Origin: an uncultured bacterium
GTDB taxonomy: Bacteria; Verrucomicrobiota; Lentisphaeria; Victivallales; UBA1829
DNA: 64,000 nucleotides
Direction: 5' to 3'
NCBI GenBank assembly: GCA_902774245.1
Contig: CACYHQ010000002.1
Location: forward strand, 184,324 to 248,323
A program made the translations under genes and the position numbers. Under the pieces are notes generated by a model that was given only the letters and a program-made list of their open reading frames with translations, did not search any database and was not told the DNA's origin. This document shows, in pieces, positions 9,103-17,626 of the stretch (within the stretch, counting starts at the first letter, position 1; each line of letters starts with the position of its first letter).

Positions 9103-10067
9103 CAACGCCCGAAATCGAACTCTCCCTCGTCATTCCGGTCTACAACGAGGAGGAAAACCTGAAGGAGCTCATCGCCCGCACGACCGCGGCCTGCGACAAG
9201 CTGGACTGCACCACCGAGATCATCCTCGTGGACGACGGCAGCGCCGACCGCAGCATGGAAATGATCATCGAGGCGTCGCAGAAAGACCCGCGCATCGTGG
9301 GCGTGATCCTGACCTCGAACTTCGGCCAGCACGCCGCCGTGACCGCCGGGTTCCAGACCTCCCGCGGCAAGTACGTCGTCACGCTCGACGCCGACCTGCA
9401 GAACCCGCCGGAAGAGATTCACAAGCTCCTGGAAAAACTGCGCGAGGGCTACGACGTCGTCGGCTCCATCCGCGAAAACCGCCAGGACACGTTCTTCCGC
9501 AAATTCGGCTCGAAGATGGTCAACCTCATGGTCCGCAAGCTCTGCAACGGCAAGACCATGACCGACTACGGCTGTATGCTCCGCGGCTACAGCCGGAACG
9601 TCGTGGACGCGGTCCTGCTGTGCCACGAGAACGGCAAGTTCATCCCGATGCTCGCCATGACCTACGCGCGCAAGTCGGTCGAGGTGCATGTGAAGCACGC
9701 CGAGCGCGCCGCAGGCGAGTCCAAGTACAGCGTGATGAAGCTCATCGCGCTCCAGTACGACCTTCTCACCGGCACCAGCACGTTCCCGCTGCGCCTGCTT
9801 ACCTTCTTCGGGTTCGGCGTCGGCGTGTTCGGCGTGCTGTTCGGCCTCTACGTCTTCATCCGTTCCCAGATTGACAAGGACTGGGGCGCGTTCGGTACGT
9901 TCGCGATGTTTGCCGTCGTCTTTGTGCTCATCGGCGGACAGTTCGCGTCCATGGGGCTTTTGGGCGAGTACATCGGCAAGATCCACCTGAACTCGCGCGC
10001 CCGCCCTCAATTCTTCATCGAATCGATTCATCGCAAAAACAATACACAACCCAAAGAACAGGAGTGA
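9099..10067 (+). CDS. arnC: Undecaprenyl-phosphate 4-deoxy-4-formamido-L-arabinose transferase
   Basis: 322-residue GT2 enzyme that loads the formylated Ara4N sugar onto undecaprenyl phosphate at the inner membrane. The GT-A fold is clear: LSLVIPVYNEEENL at the N-terminus, ILVDDGSADRSME, then the metal-binding VVTLDADLQNPPEEI. Two C-terminal TM helices (FPLRLLTFFGFGVGVFGVLF and AMFAVVFVLIGGQFASMG) precede the conserved GEYIGKIHLNSRARPQF. It sits between arnT and arnA. Confidence 0.92.
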   Translation: MTTPEIELSLVIPVYNEEENLKELIARTTAACDKLDCTTEIILVDDGSADRSMEMIIEASQKDPRIVGVILTSNFGQHAAVTAGFQTSRGKYVVTLDADLQNPPEEIHKLLEKLREGYDVVGSIRENRQDTFFRKFGSKMVNLMVRKLCNGKTMTDYGCMLRGYSRNVVDAVLLCHENGKFIPMLAMTYARKSVEVHVKHAERAAGESKYSVMKLIALQYDLLTGTSTFPLRLLTFFGFGVGVFGVLFGLYVFIRSQIDKDWGAFGTFAMFAVVFVLIGGQFASMGLLGEYIGKIHLNSRARPQFFIESIHRKNNTQPKEQE

Positions 10068-10073
10068 CATCGC

Positions 10074-12065
10074 ATGAAAGCTGTCGTCTTCGCTTACAAC
10101 AACATCGGATGCATCGGCATCGAACAGCTCGTCAAGGCCGGCGTGACCATTCAGGCCGTCTTCACCCACGCTGACGATCCCAACGAAAACCTCTGGTTCC
10201 GTTCCGTCGCCGAAACCGCCGCCGCCCTCGGCATCCCGGTCTTCGCGCCCGAAGACGTCAACCACCCGCTCTGGGTCGGACGCATCAAAAAGATGGCTCC
10301 CGACTTCATCTTCTCGTTCTACTACCGCAAGGTCATCGGCAAGGACATCCTCGCCATCCCGAAGAAGGGCGCGTTCAACCTCCACGGCTCGCTCCTCCCG
10401 AAATACCGCGGCTGCGCCCCGCTGAACTGGGCCGTCATCAACGGCGAAAGGGAATCGGGCGTGACGCTCCACAAAATGACCGCGAAGGTCGACGCCGGCG
10501 ATATCGTGGCGCAGGAGAAGTTCGCGATCGCGGATTCCGACACCGCGAAGGACGCCCACCTGAAGGCAGCAGCCGCCGCCGAAAAACTGCTCAGGAAAGT
10601 CCTGCCCTCCGTGCTCGCGGGCAAGGCGAAAGGCAAAAAGCAGGATGAAAAGCAGGCCACGTATTTCGGGCACCGCTGCCCCGCCGACGGCCTCATCGAC
10701 TGGACGAAGGATGCCGTTGCGGTCCGCAATCTCGTGCGCGGCGTGACCCGTCCCTTCCCCGGCGCGTTCACGTTCATCGCCGCCCAGAAATACTTCATCT
10801 GGGATGTCACCGTCGTGCCGCTGAAGAAGAAAGCCCCGGCGGGCACCATCGTCTCCGTCGCACCGTTCGTGATCGCCTGCGGCAAGGGCGCCGTGCAGGT
10901 GAACTTCGCGCAGAAGGACGGCGGCCTGTACACGACCGGCGAACAGCTCGCCGCGGACAGCCGTTTCACCCCGAAGATGATCCTCACCAATTCCCCGATC
11001 GTCGGCCCGAAACGCAAGAAGAGCGTGCTGATCCTGGGCGTGAACGGCTTCATCGGCAGCGCCATCAGCAAGCGTCTGCTCGACGACGGCAACTACGAGG
11101 TGTACGGCATGGATCTCCGCAGCGGTTACATCACCGACCTGCTGTCCCATCCGGACTTCCACTTCTTCGAGGGCGACGTGCAGATCAACCACGAGTGGAT
11201 CGAATACCACGTCCGCAAGTGCGACGTGGTCCTGCCGCTGGTCGCCATCGCCACTCCGATCGAATACACGCGCAATCCGCTCCGTGTCTTCGAGCTTGAT
11301 TTCGAGGAGAACCTGAAGATCGTCCGCTACTGCGCCAAGTACAACAAGCGCATCATCTTCCCCTCCACCTCCGAAGTCTACGCCATGTGCGACGACGAGA
11401 ACTTCGACGAGGACAATTCCCGCCTCATCCTCGGCCCGATCCGCATGCAGCGCTGGATCTACTCCTGCAGCAAGCAGATGCTCGACCGCGTGATCTGGGC
11501 TTACGGTGCGTCCCGCGGCCTCAAGTTCACCCTCTTCCGCCCGTTCAACTGGATGGGACCGAAACTCGACTCTCTCTCCTCCGCCCGCATCGGCAGCTCC
11601 CGCGCCATCACCCAGCTGATCCTGAACCTGGTGCAGGGCAACCCGATCCTGCTCATCGACGGCGGCGCGCAGAAACGCTGCTTCACGCACGTGACCGACG
11701 GCATCGAGTGCCTGTTCCGCATCATCGAGAACAAGGACGGTCTCTGCGACGGCAAGATCATCAACATCGGCAACCCGGACAACGAAGCCAGCATCAAGGA
11801 GCTCGCCGAAATCCTCGTCGAACTCTTCAACGAGCATCCGCTCCGCAAGAAATTCCCGCCGTTCGCCGGCTGCAAGGAAGTCGAAAGCGGCACCTTCTAC
11901 GGCGCGGGCTATCAGGACTGCCAGCATCGCAAGCCCAGCATCCGCAACGCCATGAAGTACTGCGGCTGGAAACCCGTCGTGCCTCTGCGCGAATCCATCA
12001 AGCAGACGCTCGACTTCTTCCTCCAGCAGGCCATTTCCTCCGGCGAATTCGGGATCAAGAAATGA
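10074..12065 (+). CDS. arnA: Bifunctional UDP-Ara4N formyltransferase / UDP-glucuronate decarboxylase
   Basis: 663-residue two-domain enzyme, same length class as E. coli ArnA (660). Residues 1-300 are the N10-formyl-THF formyltransferase, with the catalytic Asn/His in [19 protein letters not shown] and the aspartate in [11 protein letters not shown]. From residue about 315 the oxidative decarboxylase begins with [14 protein letters not shown] (NAD Rossmann motif), then [10 protein letters not shown] and the YxxSK catalytic site in [19 protein letters not shown]. It makes UDP-Ara4O from UDP-GlcA and formylates UDP-Ara4N. The stop overlaps arnD (ATGA). Confidence 0.95.
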   Translation: MKAVVFAYNNIGCIGIEQLVKAGVTIQAVFTHADDPNENLWFRSVAETAAALGIPVFAPEDVNHPLWVGRIKKMAPDFIFSFYYRKVIGKDILAIPKKGAFNLHGSLLPKYRGCAPLNWAVINGERESGVTLHKMTAKVDAGDIVAQEKFAIADSDTAKDAHLKAAAAAEKLLRKVLPSVLAGKAKGKKQDEKQATYFGHRCPADGLIDWTKDAVAVRNLVRGVTRPFPGAFTFIAAQKYFIWDVTVVPLKKKAPAGTIVSVAPFVIACGKGAVQVNFAQKDGGLYTTGEQLAADSRFTPKMILTNSPIVGPKRKKSVLILGVNGFIGSAISKRLLDDGNYEVYGMDLRSGYITDLLSHPDFHFFEGDVQINHEWIEYHVRKCDVVLPLVAIATPIEYTRNPLRVFELDFEENLKIVRYCAKYNKRIIFPSTSEVYAMCDDENFDEDNSRLILGPIRMQRWIYSCSKQMLDRVIWAYGASRGLKFTLFRPFNWMGPKLDSLSSARIGSSRAITQLILNLVQGNPILLIDGGAQKRCFTHVTDGIECLFRIIENKDGLCDGKIINIGNPDNEASIKELAEILVELFNEHPLRKKFPPFAGCKEVESGTFYGAGYQDCQHRKPSIRNAMKYCGWKPVVPLRESIKQTLDFFLQQAISSGEFGIKK

Positions 12066-12949
12066 AGATCGCCATCCGCGTAGACGTCGATACGTTCCGC
12101 GGCACGCGCAGGGGGGTGCCGTCCCTCCTGCGCACGATGGACCGCCACGGCGTCCGCGCGGCGTATTTCTTCTCGGTCGGCCCGGACAACATGGGACGCA
12201 ACCTGTGGCGTCTGCTGAAGCCGACCTTCCTGTTCAAGATGCTCCGCACGAACGCTCCCGGGCTGTATGGCATGGACATCCTCCTCATGGGGACTGCATG
12301 GCCCGGTCCGGCGATCGGACGGCGCAACGAACAGGTCTTGCGCGACTGTGCCGCCTCCGGGCATGAGATCGGGCTTCACGCCTGGGACCACTGCAAGTGG
12401 CAGAACCGCATCGCATCGTTCTCGCCCGAGCTGATTATGAAGCATCTGCGCCTCGCTTACGGTGAGATCGAACGCATCACCGGCAAGCCGCCCGTCTGCT
12501 CCGCCTCGCCCGGCTGGAAGACCACCGACGCCGTGCTCGCAGCCAAGGAGACGTTCCGTTTCCGTTACAACAGCGACTGCCGCGGCAGCTCCATCTTCCG
12601 TCCGGTCGTGGACGGCAGACAGCTCGAAACGCCGCAGATCCCGCTCAACATGCCGACCTACGACGAACTGCTCGGCCGCGACGGCGTCACGCGCGAAAAT
12701 TACAACGAACGCCTCCTTGCCACCGCCTCGCCCGACGGCATGAACCTGCTGACCATCCACGCCGAGGCCGAGGGCGGCATCTGCGCTGACCTCTTCGACG
12801 ATTTCCTCAGCATGGCGAAGGCGCGCGGGATCGAATTCTGCGCGCCCGGCGACCTCCTGCCGCAGGATGTTTCTTCAATCCCGTCCGGCTCCATCCGTTC
12901 CGGCGCACTTCCCGGACGCGAGGGCTGGATGGCGCTGCAATCCGAATAA
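12062..12949 (+). CDS. arnD: 4-deoxy-4-formamido-L-arabinose-phosphoundecaprenol deformylase
   Basis: 295-residue NodB-type polysaccharide deacetylase. In the pathway it removes the formyl group from undecaprenyl-phosphate-Ara4FN before transfer by ArnT. The start [20 protein letters not shown] matches ArnD, with the metal Asp in DVDT and the His pair in [28 protein letters not shown] and [10 protein letters not shown] are other ArnD hallmarks. It begins inside the arnA stop codon, so the two are translationally coupled. Confidence 0.93.
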   Translation: MKIAIRVDVDTFRGTRRGVPSLLRTMDRHGVRAAYFFSVGPDNMGRNLWRLLKPTFLFKMLRTNAPGLYGMDILLMGTAWPGPAIGRRNEQVLRDCAASGHEIGLHAWDHCKWQNRIASFSPELIMKHLRLAYGEIERITGKPPVCSASPGWKTTDAVLAAKETFRFRYNSDCRGSSIFRPVVDGRQLETPQIPLNMPTYDELLGRDGVTRENYNERLLATASPDGMNLLTIHAEAEGGICADLFDDFLSMAKARGIEFCAPGDLLPQDVSSIPSGSIRSGALPGREGWMALQSE

Positions 12950-12969
12950 ACCGCGTTCCGGAGGCCATT

Positions 12970-13602
12970 GTGAGCGGCTCCGCTGATTACACGGTCATCC
13001 TGGCGAACGGGAGTTTCCCCCGTCGCAAATGCCTTCTGGAGACGCTTCGCGCCGCCGCGCGGATCGTCTGCTGCGACGGCGCCGCTGCTAATCTGCTCCG
13101 CGCCGGACTGGAACCCGACCTCGTCGTCGGCGATCTGGACAGCCTCGATCCTGCTCTAAAGAAACGTTTCGGGGAGCGCCTCCTCCACGAATCCGAACAG
13201 GAGACGAACGATTTGTCGAAGACATTCCGGGCGTGCATGGCGCGCGGCTGGCGGTCGATTGTGATCCTCGGGGCAGGGGGTCGCCGCGAAGACCATCTGC
13301 TTGGCAACGCGTCCCTGCTCCCGCTGTTCGCCGCCGCCGGAGCAGACGTCCGCATGGAGACCGATTACGGCACGTTCCTGCCCGTCCTCAAATCCGCCTC
13401 GTTCCGCCGTCCGGTCGGCACGAGGGTCTCGATCTTCAGCTTCCATCCGGAAATGCCGGTTACCGCGACCGGCCTGGTGTATCCGCTCGACAAGCTCCGC
13501 CTGCCCTTCTGGTGGTGCGGCACGCTGAACGAGACGAACGCGCCGGAGTTTTCTCTCGCGTTCGACGGACGTGCCCCGCTTCTGCTGTATTTCCCGCGCT
13601 GA
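12970..13602 (+). CDS. thiN: Thiamine diphosphokinase
   Basis: 210-residue kinase that makes thiamine diphosphate from thiamine and ATP in the cytosol. Family motifs: RIVCCDGAAANLLRAGLEPD, VVGDLDSLD, SEQETNDLSKTFRAC and ILGAGGRREDHLLGN; the C-terminal domain has ISIFSFHPEM-like and FWWCGTLNETN segments. The GTG at 12970 follows GGAGG with good spacing. It lies 20 nt after arnD in the same direction, so it is probably co-transcribed, although it has no obvious link to lipid A. A T-rich hairpin at 13608-13636 may end the operon. Confidence 0.92.
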   Translation: MSGSADYTVILANGSFPRRKCLLETLRAAARIVCCDGAAANLLRAGLEPDLVVGDLDSLDPALKKRFGERLLHESEQETNDLSKTFRACMARGWRSIVILGAGGRREDHLLGNASLLPLFAAAGADVRMETDYGTFLPVLKSASFRRPVGTRVSIFSFHPEMPVTATGLVYPLDKLRLPFWWCGTLNETNAPEFSLAFDGRAPLLLYFPR

Positions 13603-13639
13603 TTTCTGCGTTTTTTTCCGTTTTTTTTGGAAAAACGTC

Positions 13640-13667
13640 TTGACTTTCCGCGAATTGATGGTATAGT
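13640..13667 (+). promoter_or_regulatory. Promoter of tRNA-Val(GAC)
   Basis: TTGACT (13640-13645), 16-nt spacer, TATAGT (13662-13667), 25 nt before the tRNA 5' end. Confidence 0.72.
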
Positions 13668-13692
13668 AAATACCATTCTCAATTTGATTTGA

Positions 13693-13769
13693 GGGCGTAT
13701 AGCTCAGTTGGTTAGAGCGCCACGTTGACATCGTGGAGGTCGTAGATTCGAGTTCTACTACGCCCACCA
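13693..13769 (+). tRNA. tRNA-Val(GAC), CCA encoded; integration site
   Basis: Full cloverleaf: acceptor GGGCGTA/TACGCCC, D arm GCTC/GAGC, anticodon stem CCACG/CGTGG around loop TTGACAT (anticodon GAC), T arm GTAGA/TCTAC, encoded ACCA. Its 3' part from the anticodon loop onward is duplicated at 19170-19220, so it is the attachment site of the integrated element. The gene stays intact after insertion. Confidence 0.97.
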
Positions 13770-13773
13770 TTTT
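13723..13773 (+). repeat. attL: 51-bp direct repeat over the tRNA-Val 3' half
   Basis: Identical over 51 bp to 19170-19220. It begins at the anticodon stem-loop border and ends four T's past the CCA. This is the classic crossover site of tRNA-targeting tyrosine recombinases. Confidence 0.93.
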
Positions 13774-13783
13774 GCACCAAGCT

Positions 13784-13819
13784 AAACCGTTGGAATTCAG
13801 CAAGATTCCAGCGGTTTTT
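13784..13819 (+). terminator. Element-borne terminator after tRNA-Val
   Basis: Arms AAACCGTTGGAAT (13784-13796) and ATTCCAGCGGTTT (13805-13817) with an 8-nt loop and T run. It lies inside the element and closely resembles the chromosomal terminator at 19235-19266 beyond attR. Confidence 0.8.
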
Positions 13820-13973
13820 CTTTTTTGCAGGTCCGAGACGCACAATCCGCAACAAGGCGCAAAACAGGGCTACATGAGATATGATTTCCCGAAAATTTCC
13901 CGAAACTTTAGATTTTAAAGCAGTGAGTTTAGTTGAGCTCACAACAAAATGCTCCATGAAAAAGGTTATCACT

Positions 13974-13998
13974 TACGGACAGTTCGGACGGTTCGGAC
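13974..13998 (+). repeat. Short direct repeats GTTCGGAC in the element's left non-coding region
   Basis: TACGGAC then GTTCGGAC (13982-13989) and GTTCGGAC (13991-13998), 9-nt period. They lie in the 13820-14284 gap, which is AT-rich and has no plausible gene. Possible binding sites for an integrase/excisionase or replication protein; function not shown. Confidence 0.4.
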
Positions 13999-14161
13999 AC
14001 CTGGAGCCTCGCTCCTCTCTCAAAAAAAATCGTTCGCCATTTACTTAAAAAAACTCCAAACAAAGCATATAGGCTACATCAATCTACGCCATGCACCATA
14101 AAGGATGCTCCATCATGCAACCATGTGCTACATTGCAACCCGTTGATTAAGAATGACTTGT

Positions 14162-14189
14162 TTGCTTTTTTCTGGTTTTGAAGTATATT
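14162..14189 (+). promoter_or_regulatory. Promoter of the element helicase gene
   Basis: TTGCTT (14162-14167), 16-nt spacer, TATATT (14184-14189), about 95 nt before the ATG at 14285. Confidence 0.6.
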
Positions 14190-14284
14190 ATTTCCTGTGC
14201 TCCGGGGCAATCGCTTGGTTTGAGCGAAAAACCCGTAAAGCATGAGGCTATGTGGAGCAGCACTCAACAGGAAAGGACATACCG

Positions 14285-15721
14285 ATGAGTGAAAAATCTT
14301 TCGACGAGCTGTGCGAGGAAATCTCCGCACAGGTAGGATCTCCGACCTTGCTGGTCGGAGATAAGCTGAAACCCGTACTGAACCAGCACTTCTTTGCAAG
14401 ATTCGTAGCTGCTAAGTACAATCCGATTTATGAAATATCGGAGGAAATGTTTTACATTTATTCGACTGAAACTGGACTTTGGGAGCCGCAGGATAGGCCG
14501 TCGATGACCGATTTGATCAGCACAACGATGATGCTTTTCGCTCAGGAAAAGGGAGATTCGATCGTTAATGCCAAGAGGGGCGTCGTGGTTATCAGGCAGA
14601 TTTTGGAGTTCATGAAGGCGAAAAACTGTTGTGGACGGACAAACGCCTTTGCTCGTAAAGGAGAACCATTCATCCATTGCAAAAATGGCGTGATCACGTT
14701 CCCTAAACAGGAAGACGGATGCCGCAAGCCCGTCTTAAAACCTTTCGACCCGAAGTACATGAGTCGAAACCGGACCGAAATTGAATATCACGAGGCGGCC
14801 GTCTGTAATGAGTTCAAGACACGGTTGCTGGAACCCGCCTTGTCGGAAGATGACATCGCGCATCTTCAGCTGTATTTCGGGCAGTGCCTGCTCGGAATCA
14901 ATTCCAGTCAGACCTTCCTTTTGATGATTGGAACTCCTGGAGGAGGAAAAAGTACGTTCGTCAATGTCGTCGAGAAGGCGGTCAATCGCCAAAACTGTAC
15001 GGAACTGCGCCTGAGGCACCTGGCGGATAGTCGCTTTGAGACCCAACGCCTTTTGGGCAAGACCCTGCTCACTGCGAAGGATGTTCCCTCGAATTTCTTT
15101 AGCACCTCAGGAGCCAGTACGCTCAAGGCCATTACGGGCAATGACACCGTAACAGGCGAACTAAAGGGGAGCAACACTGTCACGGACATCTGCGGCGAGT
15201 TCAACGCTATCGTAACGTCCAACAATACTTTGCGCATTCCGCTGGATGGAGACGCTGGAGCATGGGCACGTCGTATTATCCTCATCAACTACAACAACCC
15301 CCCTCCGAAAGAAAAAATCCTGCACCTCGATGATTACCTGCTGGAAAATGAGGGAGCAGGAATTTTAAAATGGGGCGTTGAGGGGGCAATGCTTCTGCTT
15401 GAAAATGATGGACAGATCACCAAGTCGAAAGAACAGAAAAACAAAGTCCGCAATCTGCTACAGCAATCCGATCCGATAACGGAATATTTGGAGGTTCGCC
15501 TGTGCGTGGGAGGGAAGAAAGATACCGTATCGGTATCCGAACTCCTTGAGGATTTCAGGAAATTCATAATGAAAAAGGGGTGGCCGCCCATCTCATGTAA
15601 GTACCTGACTGGCAGTCTCCCTGAGTATATTTTCGATATGTTCGGCTGCACCAGGCGCAACGACGTCGTCCGCAATGGAACAAGAGTCCGTGGATACTAC
15701 GGCCTAAAGTTCAATTCTTAA
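14285..15721 (+). CDS. Phage/plasmid replication helicase, D5/P4 primase C-terminal type (SF3)
   Basis: 478 residues. The ATP-binding core resembles the SF3 helicase half of P4-family primases: Walker A IGTPGGGKSTFVN (residues about 218-230), GKTLLTAKDVPSNFF (Walker B region), ITGNDTVTGELKGSN and the sensor stretch AIVTSNNTLRIPLDGDAG followed by WARRIILINYNNP. No TOPRIM or archaeo-eukaryotic primase site is visible in the N-terminal 200 residues, so priming may come from elsewhere. The ATG at 14285 follows GGAAAGGA with good spacing. A terminator follows at 15731. Likely role: unwinding the element origin. Confidence 0.82.
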   Translation: MSEKSFDELCEEISAQVGSPTLLVGDKLKPVLNQHFFARFVAAKYNPIYEISEEMFYIYSTETGLWEPQDRPSMTDLISTTMMLFAQEKGDSIVNAKRGVVVIRQILEFMKAKNCCGRTNAFARKGEPFIHCKNGVITFPKQEDGCRKPVLKPFDPKYMSRNRTEIEYHEAAVCNEFKTRLLEPALSEDDIAHLQLYFGQCLLGINSSQTFLLMIGTPGGGKSTFVNVVEKAVNRQNCTELRLRHLADSRFETQRLLGKTLLTAKDVPSNFFSTSGASTLKAITGNDTVTGELKGSNTVTDICGEFNAIVTSNNTLRIPLDGDAGAWARRIILINYNNPPPKEKILHLDDYLLENEGAGILKWGVEGAMLLLENDGQITKSKEQKNKVRNLLQQSDPITEYLEVRLCVGGKKDTVSVSELLEDFRKFIMKKGWPPISCKYLTGSLPEYIFDMFGCTRRNDVVRNGTRVRGYYGLKFNS

Positions 15722-15730
15722 AAATCAAAG

Positions 15731-15761
15731 GCCCCTTGCCGGTTCTATTCCGGCAAGGGGC
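15731..15761. terminator. Hairpin between convergent element genes
   Basis: GCCCCTTGCCGG (15731-15742) and CCGGCAAGGGGC (15750-15761), a perfect 12-bp stem with a 7-nt loop. It lies between the rightward helicase and a leftward gene, so it may serve both. It has no long T run. The core resembles the hairpin at 60333-60364. Confidence 0.65.
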
Positions 15762-15810
15762 GCTCTCTCCTCGGCTCTGTTCAATCTCTGTTCACGACAC
15801 CAGGATTCGG

Positions 15811-16284
15811 TCATCGAGGACGATAAATGTACGGATTGACGAGCGGACTTGTCCCGACGCGATGAGTCGGGTCCACAGGCGTTAAAACGACCGGACCGAG
15901 TTCATACGCTGAGGCCTGTCTTGTCACGGTCGTGACGGTACCATCGCGATGTGTCGTGACGATTGTGGTGGTCGGAACAGCAGCCGGAGCCTGTGTGATA
16001 ACAATTGGAGGCGCTACCGTCACTGGAGCCGGGGTAACGATAATCGGCGCAGGAACAGCCCTTGCAGGTGGCATAACGACGATTTGTGCGGATCCGTGGA
16101 TCAGCGCACCAGTTGATTCCACAACCCCCTGAACGATCCCTGCGGCAGAAGCCGCAGGGACGCCGATGATGGCGGTCGCCAAGTCCGTGAAGATACCGGG
16201 CCTTTCAATCACGACCGTCTGCTGTGCGTGGGCGGCCGAAAACGTCAGGAGCCCGAGAACGAAACCGAGCAGAGTTTTTTTCAT
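15811..16284 (-). CDS. Secreted Val/Ala/Pro-rich protein of unknown function
   Basis: 157 residues. A clear Sec signal peptide (MKKTLLGFVLGLLTFSAAHA, cleavage after AHA-Q) leads to a mature chain with a hydrophobic, Gly/Ala-rich middle (IIGVPAASAAGIVQGVV). A low-complexity Val/Pro/Thr stretch follows (residues about 75-115), then a polar motif HRDGTVTTVTRQ and a C-terminal segment ending in YIYRPR. I do not recognise a family. It is element cargo, transcribed against the helicase gene and with the 58-residue gene just upstream. Start supported by AAAGGA upstream. Confidence 0.65.
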   Translation of the reverse strand: MKKTLLGFVLGLLTFSAAHAQQTVVIERPGIFTDLATAIIGVPAASAAGIVQGVVESTGALIHGSAQIVVMPPARAVPAPIIVTPAPVTVAPPIVITQAPAAVPTTTIVTTHRDGTVTTVTRQASAYELGPVVLTPVDPTHRVGTSPLVNPYIYRPR

Positions 16285-16307
16285 TGACTTGATTCCTTTG
16301 TTTTGTG

Positions 16308-16484
16308 TTACAGTTTAGGAAAGCGTGGAAATCCGATTCCGCCACCGAACTGACCGAGCAGAAGCCCTGCAAGGGCGCTGAGGACGAATCCGCCGAGTCC
16401 ACCGAAGATGTCACTGTTCTGCGGTTGCTGAGGCTGCATGATGAAGACTGGCTGCGAGGGAATTTGATTGTTTTGGTCGGACAT
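16308..16484 (-). CDS. 58-residue Gly-rich predicted membrane peptide
   Basis: A Gln/Asn/Pro-rich N-terminus (MSDQNNQIPSQP) is followed by one hydrophobic, glycine-rich segment (GGLGGFVLSALAGLLLG) and a short tail FGGGIGFPRFPKL. The start has a good SD (GAAAGGAAC). It lies 23 nt upstream of the secreted-protein gene, same strand, probably one transcript. No family recognised; the shape recalls small coat, holin-like or toxin-type peptides of phages, but nothing proves this. Confidence 0.55.
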   Translation of the reverse strand: MSDQNNQIPSQPVFIMQPQQPQNSDIFGGLGGFVLSALAGLLLGQFGGGIGFPRFPKL

Positions 16485-16520
16485 GATTAGTTCCTTTCTT
16501 GTGTTGAGGTTGAAGTAAAA

Positions 16521-16547
16521 CGAGGCGGGGCACAATACCCCGCCTCG
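16521..16547. terminator. Hairpin upstream of the leftward element genes
   Basis: CGAGGCGGGG (16521-16530) and CCCCGCCTCG (16538-16547), perfect 10-bp stem with 7-nt loop. On the plus strand it is followed by a T-rich tract (TTGAATGTTTTTG). It may be a terminator for a lost rightward gene or a leader hairpin of the 58-residue gene. Confidence 0.5.
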
Positions 16548-16728
16548 GGTTGAATGTTTTTGTTGAGTTCAGATTGAGCGAAGTCAAGCGAAGAGTTCGG
16601 CTTTGCGACCGTCCAGCCCGAAAGCTCTGTTCAACGCGAGGTAGGAATGATCCACACGCTGGGGCGAATACTTCTTCACGGTTTCTGTAAACGCGTTCAG
16701 GTTTGTCCGAGAAGACCTCGATCTCACA

Positions 16729-17505
16729 ATGGTGGAAGACCAGAAAAAAGTTATCAAGCTCGTCGAGAAGCGCCAAAGCCAGGTCGTCTTTTTCGACAAC
16801 CTCTCCACGTTGGCAACCAACGGTCACTTGGAGGGACCGTTCAGAAAAATCCTCTCTCTAATTCGCTATCTGCAAGCCAAAGAAACCATCGTGGTGCTCA
16901 TCCATCACGAAAATCGCAATGGTGGTTACAAAGGCACGGGCTTGATGGAGCTGTTGGCTGACCAGTCAATCCATCTCTTCCTTGCTGAGAAGGCCAAAAC
17001 AATCGAGGTGCTAGTTCAACCGGAAAAAGTCCGTATGACATCCAGAGGGGAACAGGCATCATTTCATGCCACCTTTGATCCGGAGCATCCCGAAACGGGC
17101 TGGAAAACACAACCGCTGTCACGTGCAGAACGTAATCGCCTTAATGAAGATGACCCGTTTGACGAGGTCGAGGCGAACAATGGGAAGAAACACCGTGATC
17201 ATCGCCTTGCTTGGCGCTACATGAACGATGAAATGCGCGCGATCTCGATCATTGACGACATGCTTTGCGGGTTCTCTGACGACGTGATTGCTGCCAACCT
17301 CGCTGTGCGCTCGGCGGTTATCGTAAATTTCAAGCAGGAGTATGATATTTCGGAGGAATCGGTGGCGCACGCTCTTTCTGAAATTGAAGATGATTTAGAA
17401 AATGAGCTAAAAAACATGAAGACGGATGTTTTGGCGCCCAGGGTCTGGAACTATCTCGAAACCAACAAGAAAGAGACGAAAGGAGACGGAACCGCACAGA
17501 TATAG
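16729..17505 (+). pseudogene. RepA-like AAA ATPase, 5' truncated
   Basis: 258 residues from the first ATG. The Walker B strand SQVVFFDNLSTLA, the LIHHENRNGGYKGTG segment and LMELLADQSIHLFLA resemble the C-terminal half of RepA/AAA_25 plasmid replication ATPases (RecA-like fold). The Walker A half is missing. Coding-like sequence in the same frame runs upstream of the ATG (16675-16728, reading FRFVREDLDLTM) but is cut by a TGA at about 16640, with no start codon and no clear SD in between. The C-terminal 100 residues are charged. I infer a truncated gene, possibly still translated. It precedes the integrase gene. Confidence 0.6.
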
Positions 17506-17538
17506 GGAATCGGTTATTTTGTGATCGCAATTTTGAGC

Positions 17539-17566
17539 TTGAAATACTTGGTTATTACAGTATATT
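17539..17566 (+). promoter_or_regulatory. Integrase promoter
   Basis: TTGAAA (17539-17544), 16-nt spacer, TATATT (17561-17566). Transcription would start just before the hairpin at 17578. Confidence 0.65.
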
Positions 17567-17577
17567 TATTCCAAAAC

Positions 17578-17602
17578 GCGCCTTCGACAAGACTGAAGGC
17601 GC
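17578..17602 (+). promoter_or_regulatory. 5' UTR hairpin ahead of integrase
   Basis: GCGCCTTC (17578-17585) and GAAGGCGC (17595-17602), perfect 8-bp stem right at the predicted mRNA 5' end; the SD AAGAAGGAG and the ATG at 17627 follow. It may stabilise the mRNA or regulate integrase expression. Confidence 0.5.
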
Positions 17603-17626
17603 ACAACAACAAGAAGGAGTTCATCA

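Noticed and set aside
9057..11927. Minus-strand open frame of 956 codons opposite arnC and arnA
   Set aside because: Antisense shadow caused by the codon bias of arnC/arnA; the protein has no recognisable motif.
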